Positions 6,382 to 17,431 of a DNA stretch of 64,000 nt are shown here, in pieces. This DNA comes from Deltaproteobacteria bacterium RIFCSPHIGHO2_01_FULL_43_49 (GTDB lineage Bacteria; UBA10199; SPLOWO2-01-44-7): positions 127,148 to 191,147 of the forward strand of contig MGRG01000005.1 in the NCBI GenBank assembly GCA_001798075.1. The letters run 5' to 3'. The number at the start of each line of letters is the position of its first letter. Position 1 is the stretch's first letter. Position numbers and translations under genes: made by a program. The notes beneath the pieces were generated by a model that worked only from the letters and a program-made list of their open reading frames with translations, was not told the origin of the DNA and made no database searches.

Positions 6382-8274
6382 TCCTATTAATTCGTAGATC
6401 GTTACTCTTTCTTCTTTTCCTTTGACTTGAACTTTGTCGAGTTCGCGGGCTTTGACTTTATCTTTAACCAGTTTGTAGTGGGCATCACTAATAATGATTT
6501 GTGTTTTGTAATCTTTGTTAAGCCCTTCGAGTCTTGAAGTGAGATTCACCGCATCGCCAATGACCGTGTAGTTAAAACGCCTCTCGGAACCCATGTTTCC
6601 AACCGCCATCGGCCCCGTGTGAACACCGACACCAATTTCCAGACTATCAATCCCGTATTTTTTGCACCATTCATCCTTATGAACTTTGAGTTGTTCCACC
6701 ATTTCGATGGCTGTCATGCTTGCCCGCAGGGCATGATCGGGTTGTTCCAACGGGGCACCAAAAATAGCCATAATGGCATCTCCCATATACTTATCAACCG
6801 TCCCCTCATACTTGAAAACAATATCGGTCATGACTGTAAAATAATCGTTGAGCAGTTGCACCACTTTTTCCGGAGGCAATTTTTCAGCCTTCGTTGTAAA
6901 CCCGCGAATGTCTGAAAAAAGAACCGTCAGTTCTTTTCTTTCTCCCCCCAGTTTTAGTTGATTCGGATTATCCAAAAGCTGTTTAATGACAACGGGGCTT
7001 AGATAATGTTGGAAGGTTTTTTTGACTTTTCGACGCTCTTTTTCTTCCGTGAAGTAGCGATAAACAGTGATTCCGCCATAAACCAAAACGCCATTTAAAA
7101 CCGGCTTGAAATTTTGGAGAACAAATCCCTTTGCAACAAAGAGATAATAGCCGCTTAACAAAAGAAAAGTGGTTACGATGAGGAAAACAACAAAACCACC
7201 CAAAGGCCTAAATCTGGAAAGAATGAGACCAAAAAAGAGGCCAACAAACAAGACGAGTCCGATAGAAATAAATTTCGTTGTTTCGTTGAGGGTCAAAAAA
7301 TCGCCTGTCAAAATGTTGTCGATAATGTTGGCGTGAATTTCGAGCCCCGGAATGTTGGCATCCATTGGGGTTACCCGCATGTCGTAAATGCCAATGGCCG
7401 TGGCCCCAATCAAAACAATTTTGTTTTGGAGTTTTTCTTGTGGGACGGAGCCATCCAAAACATCGGCGATGCTGACATGCGAAAATGTTTTCCCGGGGCC
7501 ACGATAGTTAATCAAAAATTCACCCGATTCATTGAGAGGTATTTTAGTGGGGCCCACAGCCAGCCCTTCCAAAACACCCCCATCATCAAACAAGGGAATC
7601 GGTGAAAACCCGCTGACAAATTGAATCGTTTGCAACGAAAGGGATGGATAAACTTGGCCCTTGTAGAACAAAACGAGGGGGCTCACACGAATCACACCGT
7701 CTGAATCGGGAAAAGCGTTGAAAAAACCTTGTCGGTTGGGAGGCAGGCCTTTCAAAATCTCGGGAACATTGGTTTGCACGCCATAAACCTTTCTGCCCGA
7801 TGTTTCTAATTGTTTTGAAGAAATAGGAAGAGCGGATGGTAAAATCGTTTTTTCATTTTCAACAATTTCTTGATTACTAAGTTGGGCATGTGCAATTTCT
7901 TCTGGTGAAAGATAGAAAAAATAACCCAAATAGGCGTCTGGAAATTTTTTGAAGGCCTTGGCTAACTGAAAATCTTCACTGGAGTGTTCCGAGAAAGTAA
8001 CATCAAAAGCGATTGTTGTAACACCATAAGAGGCCAATTTCTCAACTAAGTCAGCCATGATATGCCTTGGCCAAGGCCATCTCCCAAGCTTGCTGATACT
8101 TCTTTCATCGATGGTTACTAAAACGATGTCGTTGGTTGGGGGCTTTTCACCGCGAACATTAAAATAAGCATCTATCCATTTTGATTCGATTCCATTAAAA
8201 AAACTGGGCAAAGCGTGTGCGGCGAGCAAGATTAAGAAGGTGATGACAATAGCGATGGTGAGATTTTTTTTCAC
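6373..8274 (-). CDS. CHASE2 sensor-class III adenylate cyclase
   Basis: A 633-residue membrane sensor. An N-terminal transmembrane helix (about residues 5-22) is followed by an extracytoplasmic CHASE2 domain (VLVTIDERSI, GRWPWPR, VTFSEHSSED), three more membrane helices (about 330-410) and a class III cyclase domain. The two metal-binding Asp residues are in VLFSDIRGFT and KYMGDAIMAIFG. The Lys of TVDKYMGD and the Asp in YTVIGDAVNLTSRLE fit adenine rather than guanine selection. It should make cAMP in response to an unknown external signal. The start is a GTG. It is convergent with proA. Confidence 0.92.
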   Translation of the reverse strand: MKKNLTIAIVITFLILLAAHALPSFFNGIESKWIDAYFNVRGEKPPTNDIVLVTIDERSISKLGRWPWPRHIMADLVEKLASYGVTTIAFDVTFSEHSSEDFQLAKAFKKFPDAYLGYFFYLSPEEIAHAQLSNQEIVENEKTILPSALPISSKQLETSGRKVYGVQTNVPEILKGLPPNRQGFFNAFPDSDGVIRVSPLVLFYKGQVYPSLSLQTIQFVSGFSPIPLFDDGGVLEGLAVGPTKIPLNESGEFLINYRGPGKTFSHVSIADVLDGSVPQEKLQNKIVLIGATAIGIYDMRVTPMDANIPGLEIHANIIDNILTGDFLTLNETTKFISIGLVLFVGLFFGLILSRFRPLGGFVVFLIVTTFLLLSGYYLFVAKGFVLQNFKPVLNGVLVYGGITVYRYFTEEKERRKVKKTFQHYLSPVVIKQLLDNPNQLKLGGERKELTVLFSDIRGFTTKAEKLPPEKVVQLLNDYFTVMTDIVFKYEGTVDKYMGDAIMAIFGAPLEQPDHALRASMTAIEMVEQLKVHKDEWCKKYGIDSLEIGVGVHTGPMAVGNMGSERRFNYTVIGDAVNLTSRLEGLNKDYKTQIIISDAHYKLVKDKVKARELDKVQVKGKEERVTIYELIGRQ

Positions 8275-8335
8275 ACTTGGGTGGATTTTTTATCACGACT
8301 TATAGATGGGAACAAGGAGAAGATAGTAGAGGTAA

Positions 8336-9085
8336 TTATTTACGTTTTCTTTTAAAAATAAGGTCTAAGGCGTCACTGGCATGGCCAACCAATTCGCTGA
8401 AATGCTTGGTTTGCTCAGTAGAATCTGTGCCATCCCATCCAGCAAGAAGGGCTGTGGCTGCTTTGTTTAGTTTACCGGCAATGTTTTTTGCCAAAGCATT
8501 GGAAATAGTCATCGGCATAAAGGCCATAACCATGTCCACAAAAACGACGGCTTTTGAGAAAAATGGTAAATGATTAGGGGCAAATTTTATACAGGCTTCT
8601 AATACCAATTCAAATTCCTTCGCAAAAAGTGATAGTTTTTTTGACAGCGTGTCTTCTTGAATTACGCCATTCTCAAGGCTCATTCTTCGAAAGCTCTCAG
8701 TAATACTACTTATTTGTGTAGTAATTTCTTCTCTTGAAGATATTGCAATGGAGTTCCTCTTCAAAATACCGTTTGCGCCATTAGTATGTGTTGGCACCGG
8801 CCAACCAGATGGTTCTTTTGCTCTTTCGAGAAGCCCCATCAAAATTGCTTTTCCTTTTTTTTTGGCATCGGGATCACCACCAGCAATCAGCCTTCTCAAA
8901 TCGGTAGGGAAAGGATGTGCGCCGCAAGGATAAGCTCCCTTTTCAACAAACATGCTGTCCATACCCAACAACACATTGGCAGGAATCTCCTCAGGCCCAC
9001 CAAGATTCTCCATTGCCCTCATTTGCACATCGAGCTGCGCCGGAGTGTAACCCAAGGCTATGTAGCGACCAATGAATGCCATCAT
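8336..9085 (-). CDS. Unrecognised helical protein
   Basis: About 250 residues, not recognised. The N-terminal third has many Gly and Pro residues (GGPEEIPANVLLGMDSM) and two Cys; the remainder is predicted helical, including a hydrophobic stretch (FFSKAVVFVDMVMAFMPM) that could be a buried helix or a membrane hairpin. The C-terminus is very basic (KRKRK). There is no signal peptide. The start is unclear: TTG at 9100 directly touches a GAGGA sequence, while ATGs at 9085 and 9082 lie further away. It lies upstream of the cyclase gene on the same strand, 60 bp away. No function is proposed. Confidence 0.6.
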   Translation of the reverse strand: MMAFIGRYIALGYTPAQLDVQMRAMENLGGPEEIPANVLLGMDSMFVEKGAYPCGAHPFPTDLRRLIAGGDPDAKKKGKAILMGLLERAKEPSGWPVPTHTNGANGILKRNSIAISSREEITTQISSITESFRRMSLENGVIQEDTLSKKLSLFAKEFELVLEACIKFAPNHLPFFSKAVVFVDMVMAFMPMTISNALAKNIAGKLNKAATALLAGWDGTDSTEQTKHFSELVGHASDALDLIFKRKRK

Positions 9086-9140
9086 ATAGGTTATCGTCAA
9101 TCCTCAGGAAAAGTTGCCTATGGATGTCCCCTCTCCTTTT

Positions 9141-9167
9141 ATTCCTCTCCCTCGAGGGGAGAGGAAT
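9141..9167. repeat. Short GC-rich palindrome
   Basis: ATTCCTCTCCC and GGGGAGAGGAAT pair around a TCGA centre, within a TC/GA-rich stretch of about 60 bases ending in GAGGTGAGGGTGACC. This resembles dispersed REP-like palindromes found in many genomes. It lies between two divergently transcribed unrecognised genes; no U-tract follows. Confidence 0.5.
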
Positions 9168-9297
9168 CGAGGTGAGGGTGACCACATTACCCTCTACGCA
9201 TTCCCCTTTATCCTTGCAAGATATTAGTAAAAAAGGTATAAGAATCCTATAGGTTACAAGTTTAAGAAGGCTTTAATTAGCTAAATAAGCTAAATTA

Positions 9298-11532
9298 ATG
9301 GGTATTTCTGATATTTTAATAGTTCCTGCAGTAAACCTACCACCCCTTGTTGCGCCTTTTACAAGAGAACCTGAAGAAGATATCACAGCAGCTACGACCT
9401 CCCAAACTGACCTTGCCCTTCCACTCGATCTTTCAGCAATGCTTGCCCAAGAAAGAGCTCAAGAAAGAAGGGCGAGATCTAGCGCACTTCAAAAAGCAGC
9501 CAGGCTTTGGGGTGGTTCAGTAGCTTTGTGGGCGGCACCCCGTTCGACAGTTGTTCAAGAAACACATATTGTCTCCCCTTTTCTTGTCAGAGAAATAGAA
9601 ACCCCTTCCATTGTCAACGCCATGCCAGCAGCTGGGATGGTAGCAGTTGGCGCCGATGAAATGATAGAGTTTTATAGAAGCCGATTTCCAGCTCTTCCCG
9701 CGATTTTTTTAAAATACCTTCGGGCCGTTTTCGAAAAAGAGAGGGCAAGCAATAATTTGGCTGCTGTGCCGTCTTCCTTTCCCATTGAAACACTACAGAT
9801 TCATCCAAGCCTCCGTGGAATTCAAAACAGAGCTCTCCTGCCACTGAGTAATCACTATGCAAAACAATTTGGAAAGGGAGACCGTGGGGCGGGCAGGGTT
9901 GTTTGTGAAGAATTAGGAACAGTCTTGAATGTTTTTGGCTTTAGTTTGACAACCTCAAAAGAGTCCAGTTTGAAAGGAAAACGAATTACACAGTCACTCA
10001 CAATAGATGATCGTCCTATTTTAACTACGGAATTGACTAATAATCCAGACCCGCTTGCCCATGACCCAGATAAAGTCGATTATGTTCTCCTTGGGCTTCA
10101 TGGAGCGACCCATGCTGAAAAATCTTTAGGTGCGGGCCTTCTCATTCCCTGCAGCATTATTCAACAACAGGCCAGAGAGGAAGGCATCTCTGTAGTGTCG
10201 GTTATTCCCGACATGCCATTGCATGGCTTAGGACCTACGGATCCTCGCTTTTTAGATAAAGAAACCGGTTTTGAGTTTTATATGAAATGGCTCGAACACC
10301 TCATTCAAACGGTAAAGAGGGCCTATCCCAAGGCAAGAATTCTTGCCTATGGAAGAAGTACAGGTGGCAATCAAGTTCTGGAGCTTGCTTATCGCAGTGG
10401 ACTCGTCAACAGTGTTTTTGGTGACGCCGCTTACCCTCCTGAGACACTAGAACTCCAATCCTTGGCTATCCAAAAACGAGAGGAGAGAGCGCGTCTTGAA
10501 AATCCTGACTTAGAAGAATACCAGACAGTCCCAGGATCTGCAGAAATGCTGGAGGCACACGATTCTCAATGGACCTTCTGGAGGCCTCATAGAAAACCTG
10601 GTGTCCCTCATTCGCGCTTTATCGCACGTCAGGGAGAATCGGACGACAATTATTCTGAATTTAACCATACTGCTGAGTGGAAACGCTGGGGCCAACAAAA
10701 TGGCGTTAGAGTTATTATTGATAGAGGAGAGCACAACGGCCTCGGAGGACTCCAGCAACAAGCCGATACAAAATTATTCCAAATATCGATGCAAAATGTG
10801 CGACTGATCATTGACATGATGCAAAGGGATTTAAGAAAGAAAACCTGGTGGATGACCAGAGATGTTAATAGAAGAAGGGCCGAATTAAACTTATCCAAAA
10901 AAGTTCTGGGGGGTCTCCAGATGAAAGTAAAAGCAGCCAGAGCGCAAGATGCTATAAAATTAAAAGAGGTCGCTCGCGCAGAAAAAGAATTGTCTGCTTT
11001 AAAAGAGACTGTTGCAATATCCTACGGTGCTCTTCAAGAAACCAAAAAAAGATTAGCCGATGCCCTGGCCGACACCGAAATCCCTCATGGGGCAAAATCT
11101 GCTTATGAACATTTAAGAAGACTCCAGCAAGCTGCAGATATATTATTTATATTTTCAGGTATTGCCTCTGCAGAATCCGCCATTAAAGTATTCAAGCATG
11201 AGCTTGAAATTGCTGAAACTTCTCTGAAGGGGATAATTTCGGAAACGCCATCAGAAAAGCTCTTTGAGGAATACAGTTTTGCTGTCAGACAACATGCGCG
11301 CAATTTAGGACTACTTCGAGCCAAAGCGAAATCGGCTGCTAATATTCAGCTGCTATCAGACCAATGGCTGAAAAAGGGAGAGGGTCTATTTCTAGATGCC
11401 ATGAAAATGGAGGCGACCATTACACAGCAAGGGCTAGAGCTAAAAGAAGCCCGAAGAGCTCTTGCTGAACTCAAGGCAAAAAAAGAGGTCAGAGCAAGAA
11501 TAAGACTACCCCTGATTCATTTAGCCCCTTAA
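9298..11532 (+). CDS. Alpha/beta-hydrolase-like protein with long C-terminal coiled coil
   Basis: A 744-residue protein not matching a family I can name. Residues about 260-485 have the order of an alpha/beta hydrolase: a strand with YVLLGLHG (oxyanion HG at 268-269), a nucleophile elbow GRSTG with Ser354, acid candidates D449 or D450 in RQGESDDN, and His479 in DRGEHNG. Residues about 520-735 are heptad-rich and charged, a probable coiled coil. The N-terminal 120 residues are low in order and Ala-rich. No signal peptide is visible. A serine hydrolase on a rod could be a secreted or scaffolded enzyme; the substrate is unknown. It has its own upstream region and no operon partner. Confidence 0.65.
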   Translation: MGISDILIVPAVNLPPLVAPFTREPEEDITAATTSQTDLALPLDLSAMLAQERAQERRARSSALQKAARLWGGSVALWAAPRSTVVQETHIVSPFLVREIETPSIVNAMPAAGMVAVGADEMIEFYRSRFPALPAIFLKYLRAVFEKERASNNLAAVPSSFPIETLQIHPSLRGIQNRALLPLSNHYAKQFGKGDRGAGRVVCEELGTVLNVFGFSLTTSKESSLKGKRITQSLTIDDRPILTTELTNNPDPLAHDPDKVDYVLLGLHGATHAEKSLGAGLLIPCSIIQQQAREEGISVVSVIPDMPLHGLGPTDPRFLDKETGFEFYMKWLEHLIQTVKRAYPKARILAYGRSTGGNQVLELAYRSGLVNSVFGDAAYPPETLELQSLAIQKREERARLENPDLEEYQTVPGSAEMLEAHDSQWTFWRPHRKPGVPHSRFIARQGESDDNYSEFNHTAEWKRWGQQNGVRVIIDRGEHNGLGGLQQQADTKLFQISMQNVRLIIDMMQRDLRKKTWWMTRDVNRRRAELNLSKKVLGGLQMKVKAARAQDAIKLKEVARAEKELSALKETVAISYGALQETKKRLADALADTEIPHGAKSAYEHLRRLQQAADILFIFSGIASAESAIKVFKHELEIAETSLKGIISETPSEKLFEEYSFAVRQHARNLGLLRAKAKSAANIQLLSDQWLKKGEGLFLDAMKMEATITQQGLELKEARRALAELKAKKEVRARIRLPLIHLAP

Positions 11533-11593
11533 GAGTTATTGACTCTCTGCAGCTTGACAAAAATTCACTTTTACCCCAGTTTGGCGCCCGCTT

Positions 11594-12259
11594 ATGACAA
11601 CTGCTCAATATATTTTTATCGCTTTTCCGGCCATTTTCGTGATCTTGAACCCTTTTTCGGCCGCCTCTTCCTTCTTGTCACTCACTGCAAACCAAAGTGA
11701 CGAGACCCAGATGCAAATTGCTAAAAGGGCTTGCATCACTGCCTTTGTTGTTTTGCTTACTTTTGCCGTCGCCGGTCATCTTATCTTTCAAGTATTTCAA
11801 ATAACTATTTCGGCTTTTCGCATTGCAGGTGGAATTATTATGTTTAGTATCGGCTTAGAAAAACTGAAGCTACAACCCCTGCGTATCGAGCAAACAGAAG
11901 AAGAAATGGAAGAAAGTCTACACAAAACGGATGTTGCAATTGTTCCGCTGGGCCTGCCTATTTTGAGTGGGCCTGGCGCTATTACAACGGTTATGGTTTT
12001 GATGGCGGAAATTAATTGGAAATCGTCAAAACTTATTGGAACTTTGCAAATGGCTGGGTTGGTTTTTAGCTGTGCGCTGAGCATCGTGTTGATCTATTTT
12101 ATCTTGATCAATTCCAGAAAACTTTTGGATATTCTTAAAGTGACGGGTGTCGGTGTGATGACTCGTATTATGGGATTGATTCTAACCGTGATTGCCACAC
12201 AGTTTGTGATTAATGGTGTGCGGGATTTGCTTCCTGAGTTTGCCAAGATTTTGTCATAA
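11594..12259 (+). CDS. MarC/YchE-family membrane protein
   Basis: A 221-residue integral membrane protein with about six hydrophobic helices. The N-terminus IFIAFPAIFVILNPFSAASS matches the MarC family motif (NP in the first helix), and a second NAAT-type motif appears in LPILSGPGAITTVMVL. MarC proteins sit in the inner membrane; some were proposed as amino-acid or multiple-antibiotic-resistance transporters but the transported compound is not settled. The last 50 bp overlap the end of atpC on the other strand, so the two genes share their 3' ends in antisense. Confidence 0.88.
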   Translation: MTTAQYIFIAFPAIFVILNPFSAASSFLSLTANQSDETQMQIAKRACITAFVVLLTFAVAGHLIFQVFQITISAFRIAGGIIMFSIGLEKLKLQPLRIEQTEEEMEESLHKTDVAIVPLGLPILSGPGAITTVMVLMAEINWKSSKLIGTLQMAGLVFSCALSIVLIYFILINSRKLLDILKVTGVGVMTRIMGLILTVIATQFVINGVRDLLPEFAKILS

Positions 12260-12485
12260 CCAAAACCACATTCTTTAGGACTTCAACAAAACCCCCGTCG
12301 ATTTGAAACCAAGATGATTCTTTCCCGTTGGCTGTTTTATAGTGAAACCTTCCTTTTTTAAGCAGGGCCACCATCGCCGCATGGGTTGGAAGGATCGTCA
12401 TTTCACCAAGAAGACCAGGAAGGGTAATCGATTCCACCTCCTGATCCAAAATAATTGCCTCGGGTGTAAGAATTTTTAGTTTCAT
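12210..12485 (-). CDS. atpC: ATP synthase epsilon subunit, truncated form
   Basis: Only 91 residues: the N-terminal beta-sandwich of epsilon (KLKILTPEAIILDQEVESIT, LPTHAAMVALL) that joins the rotor stalk is complete, but the C-terminal two-helix domain (usually 40-50 more residues), which inhibits ATP hydrolysis, is absent. The gene begins one base after the stop of atpD, so it is the last gene of the operon. Its 3' end overlaps convergent marC by 50 bp. Short epsilon forms are known in some bacteria. Without the C-terminal arm, autoinhibition by epsilon should be weak or absent. Confidence 0.92.
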   Translation of the reverse strand: MKLKILTPEAIILDQEVESITLPGLLGEMTILPTHAAMVALLKKGRFHYKTANGKESSWFQIDGGFVEVLKNVVLVMTKSWQTQEANPAHH

Positions 12486-12486
12486 A

Positions 12487-13920
<1,434 letters not shown>

Positions 13921-14781
13921 TTATCTTAAAGCTTCTGCCCCATTGACAATATCCATCAAATCTTTGGTGATGGTTGCTTGTCTGGCCCTGTTATATTGTA
14001 GTGTCAAATAACTAATCATGTCCGAGGCATTGTTTGTTGCATTATCCATGGCCGCCATTCTGGCAGCGAGTTCTGAAGCCATCGATTCCAAAAATGATTG
14101 GTGAATTTGACAAACTAAACTCTCTCTCAAGATGGAATCTAGGACTTCAAGAGAGGTTGGTTCATAAATAGTATCTATTAGTTTAGTTTCCTTCAATTCT
14201 CCTGAAAACGGCAGCAATTTTTTAAATGTAACTTCTTGAACCATTGTTGATCTAAAATAATTGTAGACCAACCAGACTTCGTCTGTTTTGCCCGCTTCAA
14301 AACGATTGCTGGCTATTTTTCCCAACTCTTCAGAGATAGAGCGATCCAAATTTTCGTAAAGACCGGTGGCGGCCTCCATCGTCTCCCAATTTTTAGCCTT
14401 AAAATAGTCTCGGCCCCTTTTTCCAACAATTCTTGAATAAACTTTTATTCCTTTTTCTCTGCATTGACTCAGTTCATCGCCCAATCGTCTCAATAAATTG
14501 CTGTTGAAACCGCCGCACAACCCACGATCCGACGTAAAAATAAGATAATCCCTCTTGGAAATCTTTTCCTGCGTCAGCGTCAAGGGATGTTTCACAACTT
14601 GGTCTTGCTGACTCAAGCGCTCGGCCAACTCAAAGACTGCTTTGGTATAGGGGCGCGCCTGAAAAGCGGCGTGCTGCGCCCTTCTTAATTTTGCAGCGGC
14701 CACCATTTTCATTGCCTTGGTGATCTTCTGCGTATTTTTAACCGATGAAATCCGTTTTTTAATGCTTTTGAGTGATGGCAT
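13921..14781 (-). CDS. atpG: ATP synthase gamma subunit
   Basis: The central rotor shaft of F1, 286 residues. Both ends are typical: MPSLKSIKKRISSVKNTQKI followed by TKAMKMVAAAKLRRAQ at the N-terminus, and MAAMDNATNNASDMI and YNRARQATITKDLMDIVNGA at the C-terminus, which form the long coiled coil inside the alpha-beta ring. The GLCGGFN motif of the middle domain is present (RGLCGGFNSNLLRR). It lies between atpA (4 bp gap) and atpD (9 bp gap) in the operon. Confidence 0.97.
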   Translation of the reverse strand: MPSLKSIKKRISSVKNTQKITKAMKMVAAAKLRRAQHAAFQARPYTKAVFELAERLSQQDQVVKHPLTLTQEKISKRDYLIFTSDRGLCGGFNSNLLRRLGDELSQCREKGIKVYSRIVGKRGRDYFKAKNWETMEAATGLYENLDRSISEELGKIASNRFEAGKTDEVWLVYNYFRSTMVQEVTFKKLLPFSGELKETKLIDTIYEPTSLEVLDSILRESLVCQIHQSFLESMASELAARMAAMDNATNNASDMISYLTLQYNRARQATITKDLMDIVNGAEALR

Positions 14782-14785
14782 TGTC

Positions 14786-16294
14786 CTACACCGTAAATTT
14801 ATTTTTAAATTCTTCTAAAACTTTGTTAATTTTTTTCTTGAACTCCTCGTTTAATTCACCCTTTTCTCTAATTTCTCTTAAAACTTCTGGGTGTTTCGTT
14901 TCTACAAACGACATCATCTCTTTCAAAAATTTTCCTACCTGGTTAACCGGATAGGTATCCAACCAACCATTGGTTCCCGCATAAATTTCCAAAACCTGTT
15001 TTTCGACAGGGACTGGTTGAAAAAGGCCTTGTTTTAAAAGCTCGACCAATCGTTCGCCTCGCTCCAACTGTTTTTTGGTTGCAGGGTCCAAATCGGCGCC
15101 AAACTGTGCAAAGGCAGCCATCTCTCTGTATTGTGCTAATTCCAGGCGCAGCCTGCCGGCAACCTGCTTCATCGCTTTAATTTGCGCGGCACCACCCACA
15201 CGGGAAACTGAGAGCCCTACGTTAATGGCGGGTCTGATACCGGAATAAAAAAGATCCGTTTCCAAATAAATCTGGCCGTCGGTAATCGAAATAACGTTTG
15301 TTGGGACATAAGCAGAAACATCCCCTGCTTGTGTTTCAATGATGGGGAGTGCTGTAAGGGAACCGCCGCCATTTTTTTCGGATAATTTTGCGGCCCGCTC
15401 CAAAAGACGAGAGTGAAGATAAAAAACGTCTCCGGGGAAAGCTTCACGTCCAGGCGGCCTTCTTAAAAGAAGGGAGAGCTGTCTGTAGGCAACTGCGTGT
15501 TTGGACAAATCATCATAGACAAGCAAGGCATGACGTCCACTATCCCTAAAATATTCGCCGATTGCCACACCGGAGTAAGGAGATAAAAATTGTAGGGGGG
15601 CAGGGTCAGAAGCATTAGCCGCCACTACAATCGTGTATTCCATTGCCCCAAATTGTTTGAGTTTATCAACAACCCTGGCAACGGTGGAAACTTTTTGGCC
15701 GATGGCAACATAAATACAAATAACATCTTGTCCCTTTTGATTGATAATGGTGTCGATAGCAACAGAGGTTTTTCCAGTTTGTCTGTCACCAATGATTAAT
15801 TCCCTCTGCCCTCTTCCGATTGGGGTCATCGCATCGATTGCCTTTATACCGGTTTGAAGAGGCTGATGAACAGGCCTTCTGGCAACAATGCCAGGTGCTT
15901 TGATCTCCACTTTGCGATGCGATTTTGCATTGAGTGGGCCCAAACCATCAATGGGTTGACCCAAGGCATCAACAACTCTACCCAACAGACTTTCACCCAC
16001 CGGAACTTCTGCAATTTTTCCAGTTCTTTTTACGGGATCGCCCTCTCTTAATTCTTGGCCTTCTCCCATGATGGCGCAACCGACATTGTCTTCTTCCAAA
16101 TTGAGAGCAATCCCTTTAATGCCGTGTGGAAATTCCAAGAGTTCCCCAGCCATCACTTTTTCCAGGCCGTAAACTCTGGCAATACCGTCTCCCACTGTCA
16201 GAATTTGTCCCACCTCAGAGGCCCCGATAGCCTTACCGTAATCTTTAATCTGCTGTTTGATAATTTGACTGATCTCTTCAACCCGAATTTCCAT
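14786..16294 (-). CDS. atpA: ATP synthase alpha subunit
   Basis: The non-catalytic nucleotide-binding subunit of F1, 502 residues. The Walker A region [18 protein letters not shown], the [20 protein letters not shown] stretch and the arginine-finger context [10 protein letters not shown] are all present. An ATG at 16315 exists, but the ATG at 16294 has GGAGGGG a few bases upstream and gives the usual start [16 protein letters not shown]. It is separated from atpH by 116 bp containing a strong short hairpin, so expression of the F1 genes may be adjusted relative to the stalk genes. Confidence 0.97.
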   Translation of the reverse strand: MEIRVEEISQIIKQQIKDYGKAIGASEVGQILTVGDGIARVYGLEKVMAGELLEFPHGIKGIALNLEEDNVGCAIMGEGQELREGDPVKRTGKIAEVPVGESLLGRVVDALGQPIDGLGPLNAKSHRKVEIKAPGIVARRPVHQPLQTGIKAIDAMTPIGRGQRELIIGDRQTGKTSVAIDTIINQKGQDVICIYVAIGQKVSTVARVVDKLKQFGAMEYTIVVAANASDPAPLQFLSPYSGVAIGEYFRDSGRHALLVYDDLSKHAVAYRQLSLLLRRPPGREAFPGDVFYLHSRLLERAAKLSEKNGGGSLTALPIIETQAGDVSAYVPTNVISITDGQIYLETDLFYSGIRPAINVGLSVSRVGGAAQIKAMKQVAGRLRLELAQYREMAAFAQFGADLDPATKKQLERGERLVELLKQGLFQPVPVEKQVLEIYAGTNGWLDTYPVNQVGKFLKEMMSFVETKHPEVLREIREKGELNEEFKKKINKVLEEFKNKFTV

Positions 16295-16311
16295 ATCCCC
16301 TCCATTCGCTC

Positions 16312-16334
16312 GCACCCCGCCCAGGCGGGGATGC
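16312..16334 (-). other. Strong short hairpin in atpH-atpA gap
   Basis: CCCCGCC and GGCGGGG pair around a two-base loop, with GCA/TGC extending the stem. It lies in the 116-bp gap between atpH and atpA, just upstream of the atpA ribosome-binding site. No U-tract follows, so it is more likely an mRNA stability or processing element than a terminator. Confidence 0.4.
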
Positions 16335-16410
16335 TCGCTAAAGTTAGGGGGTGAAATCCTTTCTCCCCCTTACCACCCCCATCGGCCAAGGTACTTTTAA
16401 ACCGTTCTTT

Positions 16411-16950
16411 CTAAATCCATTGTTCTTTGATGCGCTCTAATTCTCCTTTGATACTCGCATCATAAATTTTGTCTCCCAATAAAACTTCTAAGCCGCCGAT
16501 CAACGACGGATCTTCATCGATCTCCAATTGAACTTTTCTTCCTGTCATTTTTTCCAAAGATTTTTGCAGCTTGGTTGTGAGTTGTTTGCTTGTTTTAGAG
16601 TCGGCCACATTAACTTTGGCAATCACAACCCTTTCAATCTCTCTTACCTGCCCTTCGAAAGATTCAAAAATGTGTGGAAAAAGTGCAATACGCCCTCGAT
16701 GCAACAAAAACTTGAAAAAGTTTTGCACAGTGGGTGATAAATAAATTTTGAGCATCAGTTCTTTCAAAATCTCTTCTCTCTTTTCCAAAGAAAATTCCCT
16801 TAACGAAAGAATTTTGAGAAGTTGTGGCTCAATCTCTATTGCTTTTTTAAAACGCCCTAGCTCCTCGCGAAATCTCTCTAAAGACTTCTCTTCAGTCCCT
16901 AAGTTGACGAGGGCCTTGGCGTATCTGTCAGCTAAAATTCTTTCTTTCAT
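16411..16950 (-). CDS. atpH: ATP synthase delta subunit
   Basis: A 179-residue OSCP/delta subunit which ties the peripheral stalk to the top of F1. The N-terminal six-helix domain (LADRYAKALVNLGTEEKSL) and the C-terminal region (VAKVNVADSKTSKQL.. and ..DPSLIGGLEVLLGDKIYD) follow the family pattern; the IGG near the end is its best-conserved element. The start overlaps the end of atpF by 23 bp, so translation is probably coupled. Confidence 0.95.
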   Translation of the reverse strand: MKERILADRYAKALVNLGTEEKSLERFREELGRFKKAIEIEPQLLKILSLREFSLEKREEILKELMLKIYLSPTVQNFFKFLLHRGRIALFPHIFESFEGQVREIERVVIAKVNVADSKTSKQLTTKLQKSLEKMTGRKVQLEIDEDPSLIGGLEVLLGDKIYDASIKGELERIKEQWI

Positions 16951-17425
16951 TTTGTTCTCTTTCTAATTGGTCAATCGCTACGGAGATGAGACGTTCTTGG
17001 TCTTCATTTTCAATTACTTTTTCAACCCATTGTTTAGCTAGATCAACTGCCAGCAGAAGTGTCATTTTTTTGAGCGTCAATTTAGCACGGCCTAGTTCTT
17101 GCTCGGCCACTTTCGCTGCATCATCTCTAATTTTTTCCGCAAAACTTTTTGCTTTTTTAATAAGGTTTACTTTTTCTAGTTCACCTTCCTGGCGCATCTC
17201 TTTTTGCAACTGATTAATTTCTGTATGGGCCTCCGCCAGTTTTTTTCTATAATCTTGAAATTTGGTTTCAACCCTTGCCTTTTGCTTAGCAACCTCATCA
17301 ATATCTTTTTTAATGTTTTCTCTTCGATCCCCCAAAAAATCTTTCAGAGGCTCTTTGAGAAAATAAAAAAGAAGCCCCAAGAAGACCAAAAAGTTAAACC
17401 ATTTATAGAAAAGCCCCATCTCCAT
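16928..17425 (-). CDS. atpF: ATP synthase b subunit
   Basis: 165 residues: one N-terminal membrane helix (FYKWFNFLVFLGLLFYFLK) followed by a long charged helix that forms the peripheral stalk with b'. It starts 6 bp after the b' gene and overlaps atpH by 23 bp. The KEPLKDFLGDRRENI stretch after the membrane helix matches the tether region of b subunits. The a and c subunit genes are not in this window, so they are encoded elsewhere, as in many deltaproteobacteria. Confidence 0.92.
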   Translation of the reverse strand: MEMGLFYKWFNFLVFLGLLFYFLKEPLKDFLGDRRENIKKDIDEVAKQKARVETKFQDYRKKLAEAHTEINQLQKEMRQEGELEKVNLIKKAKSFAEKIRDDAAKVAEQELGRAKLTLKKMTLLLAVDLAKQWVEKVIENEDQERLISVAIDQLEREQNERKNFS

Positions 17426-17431
17426 AATTAT

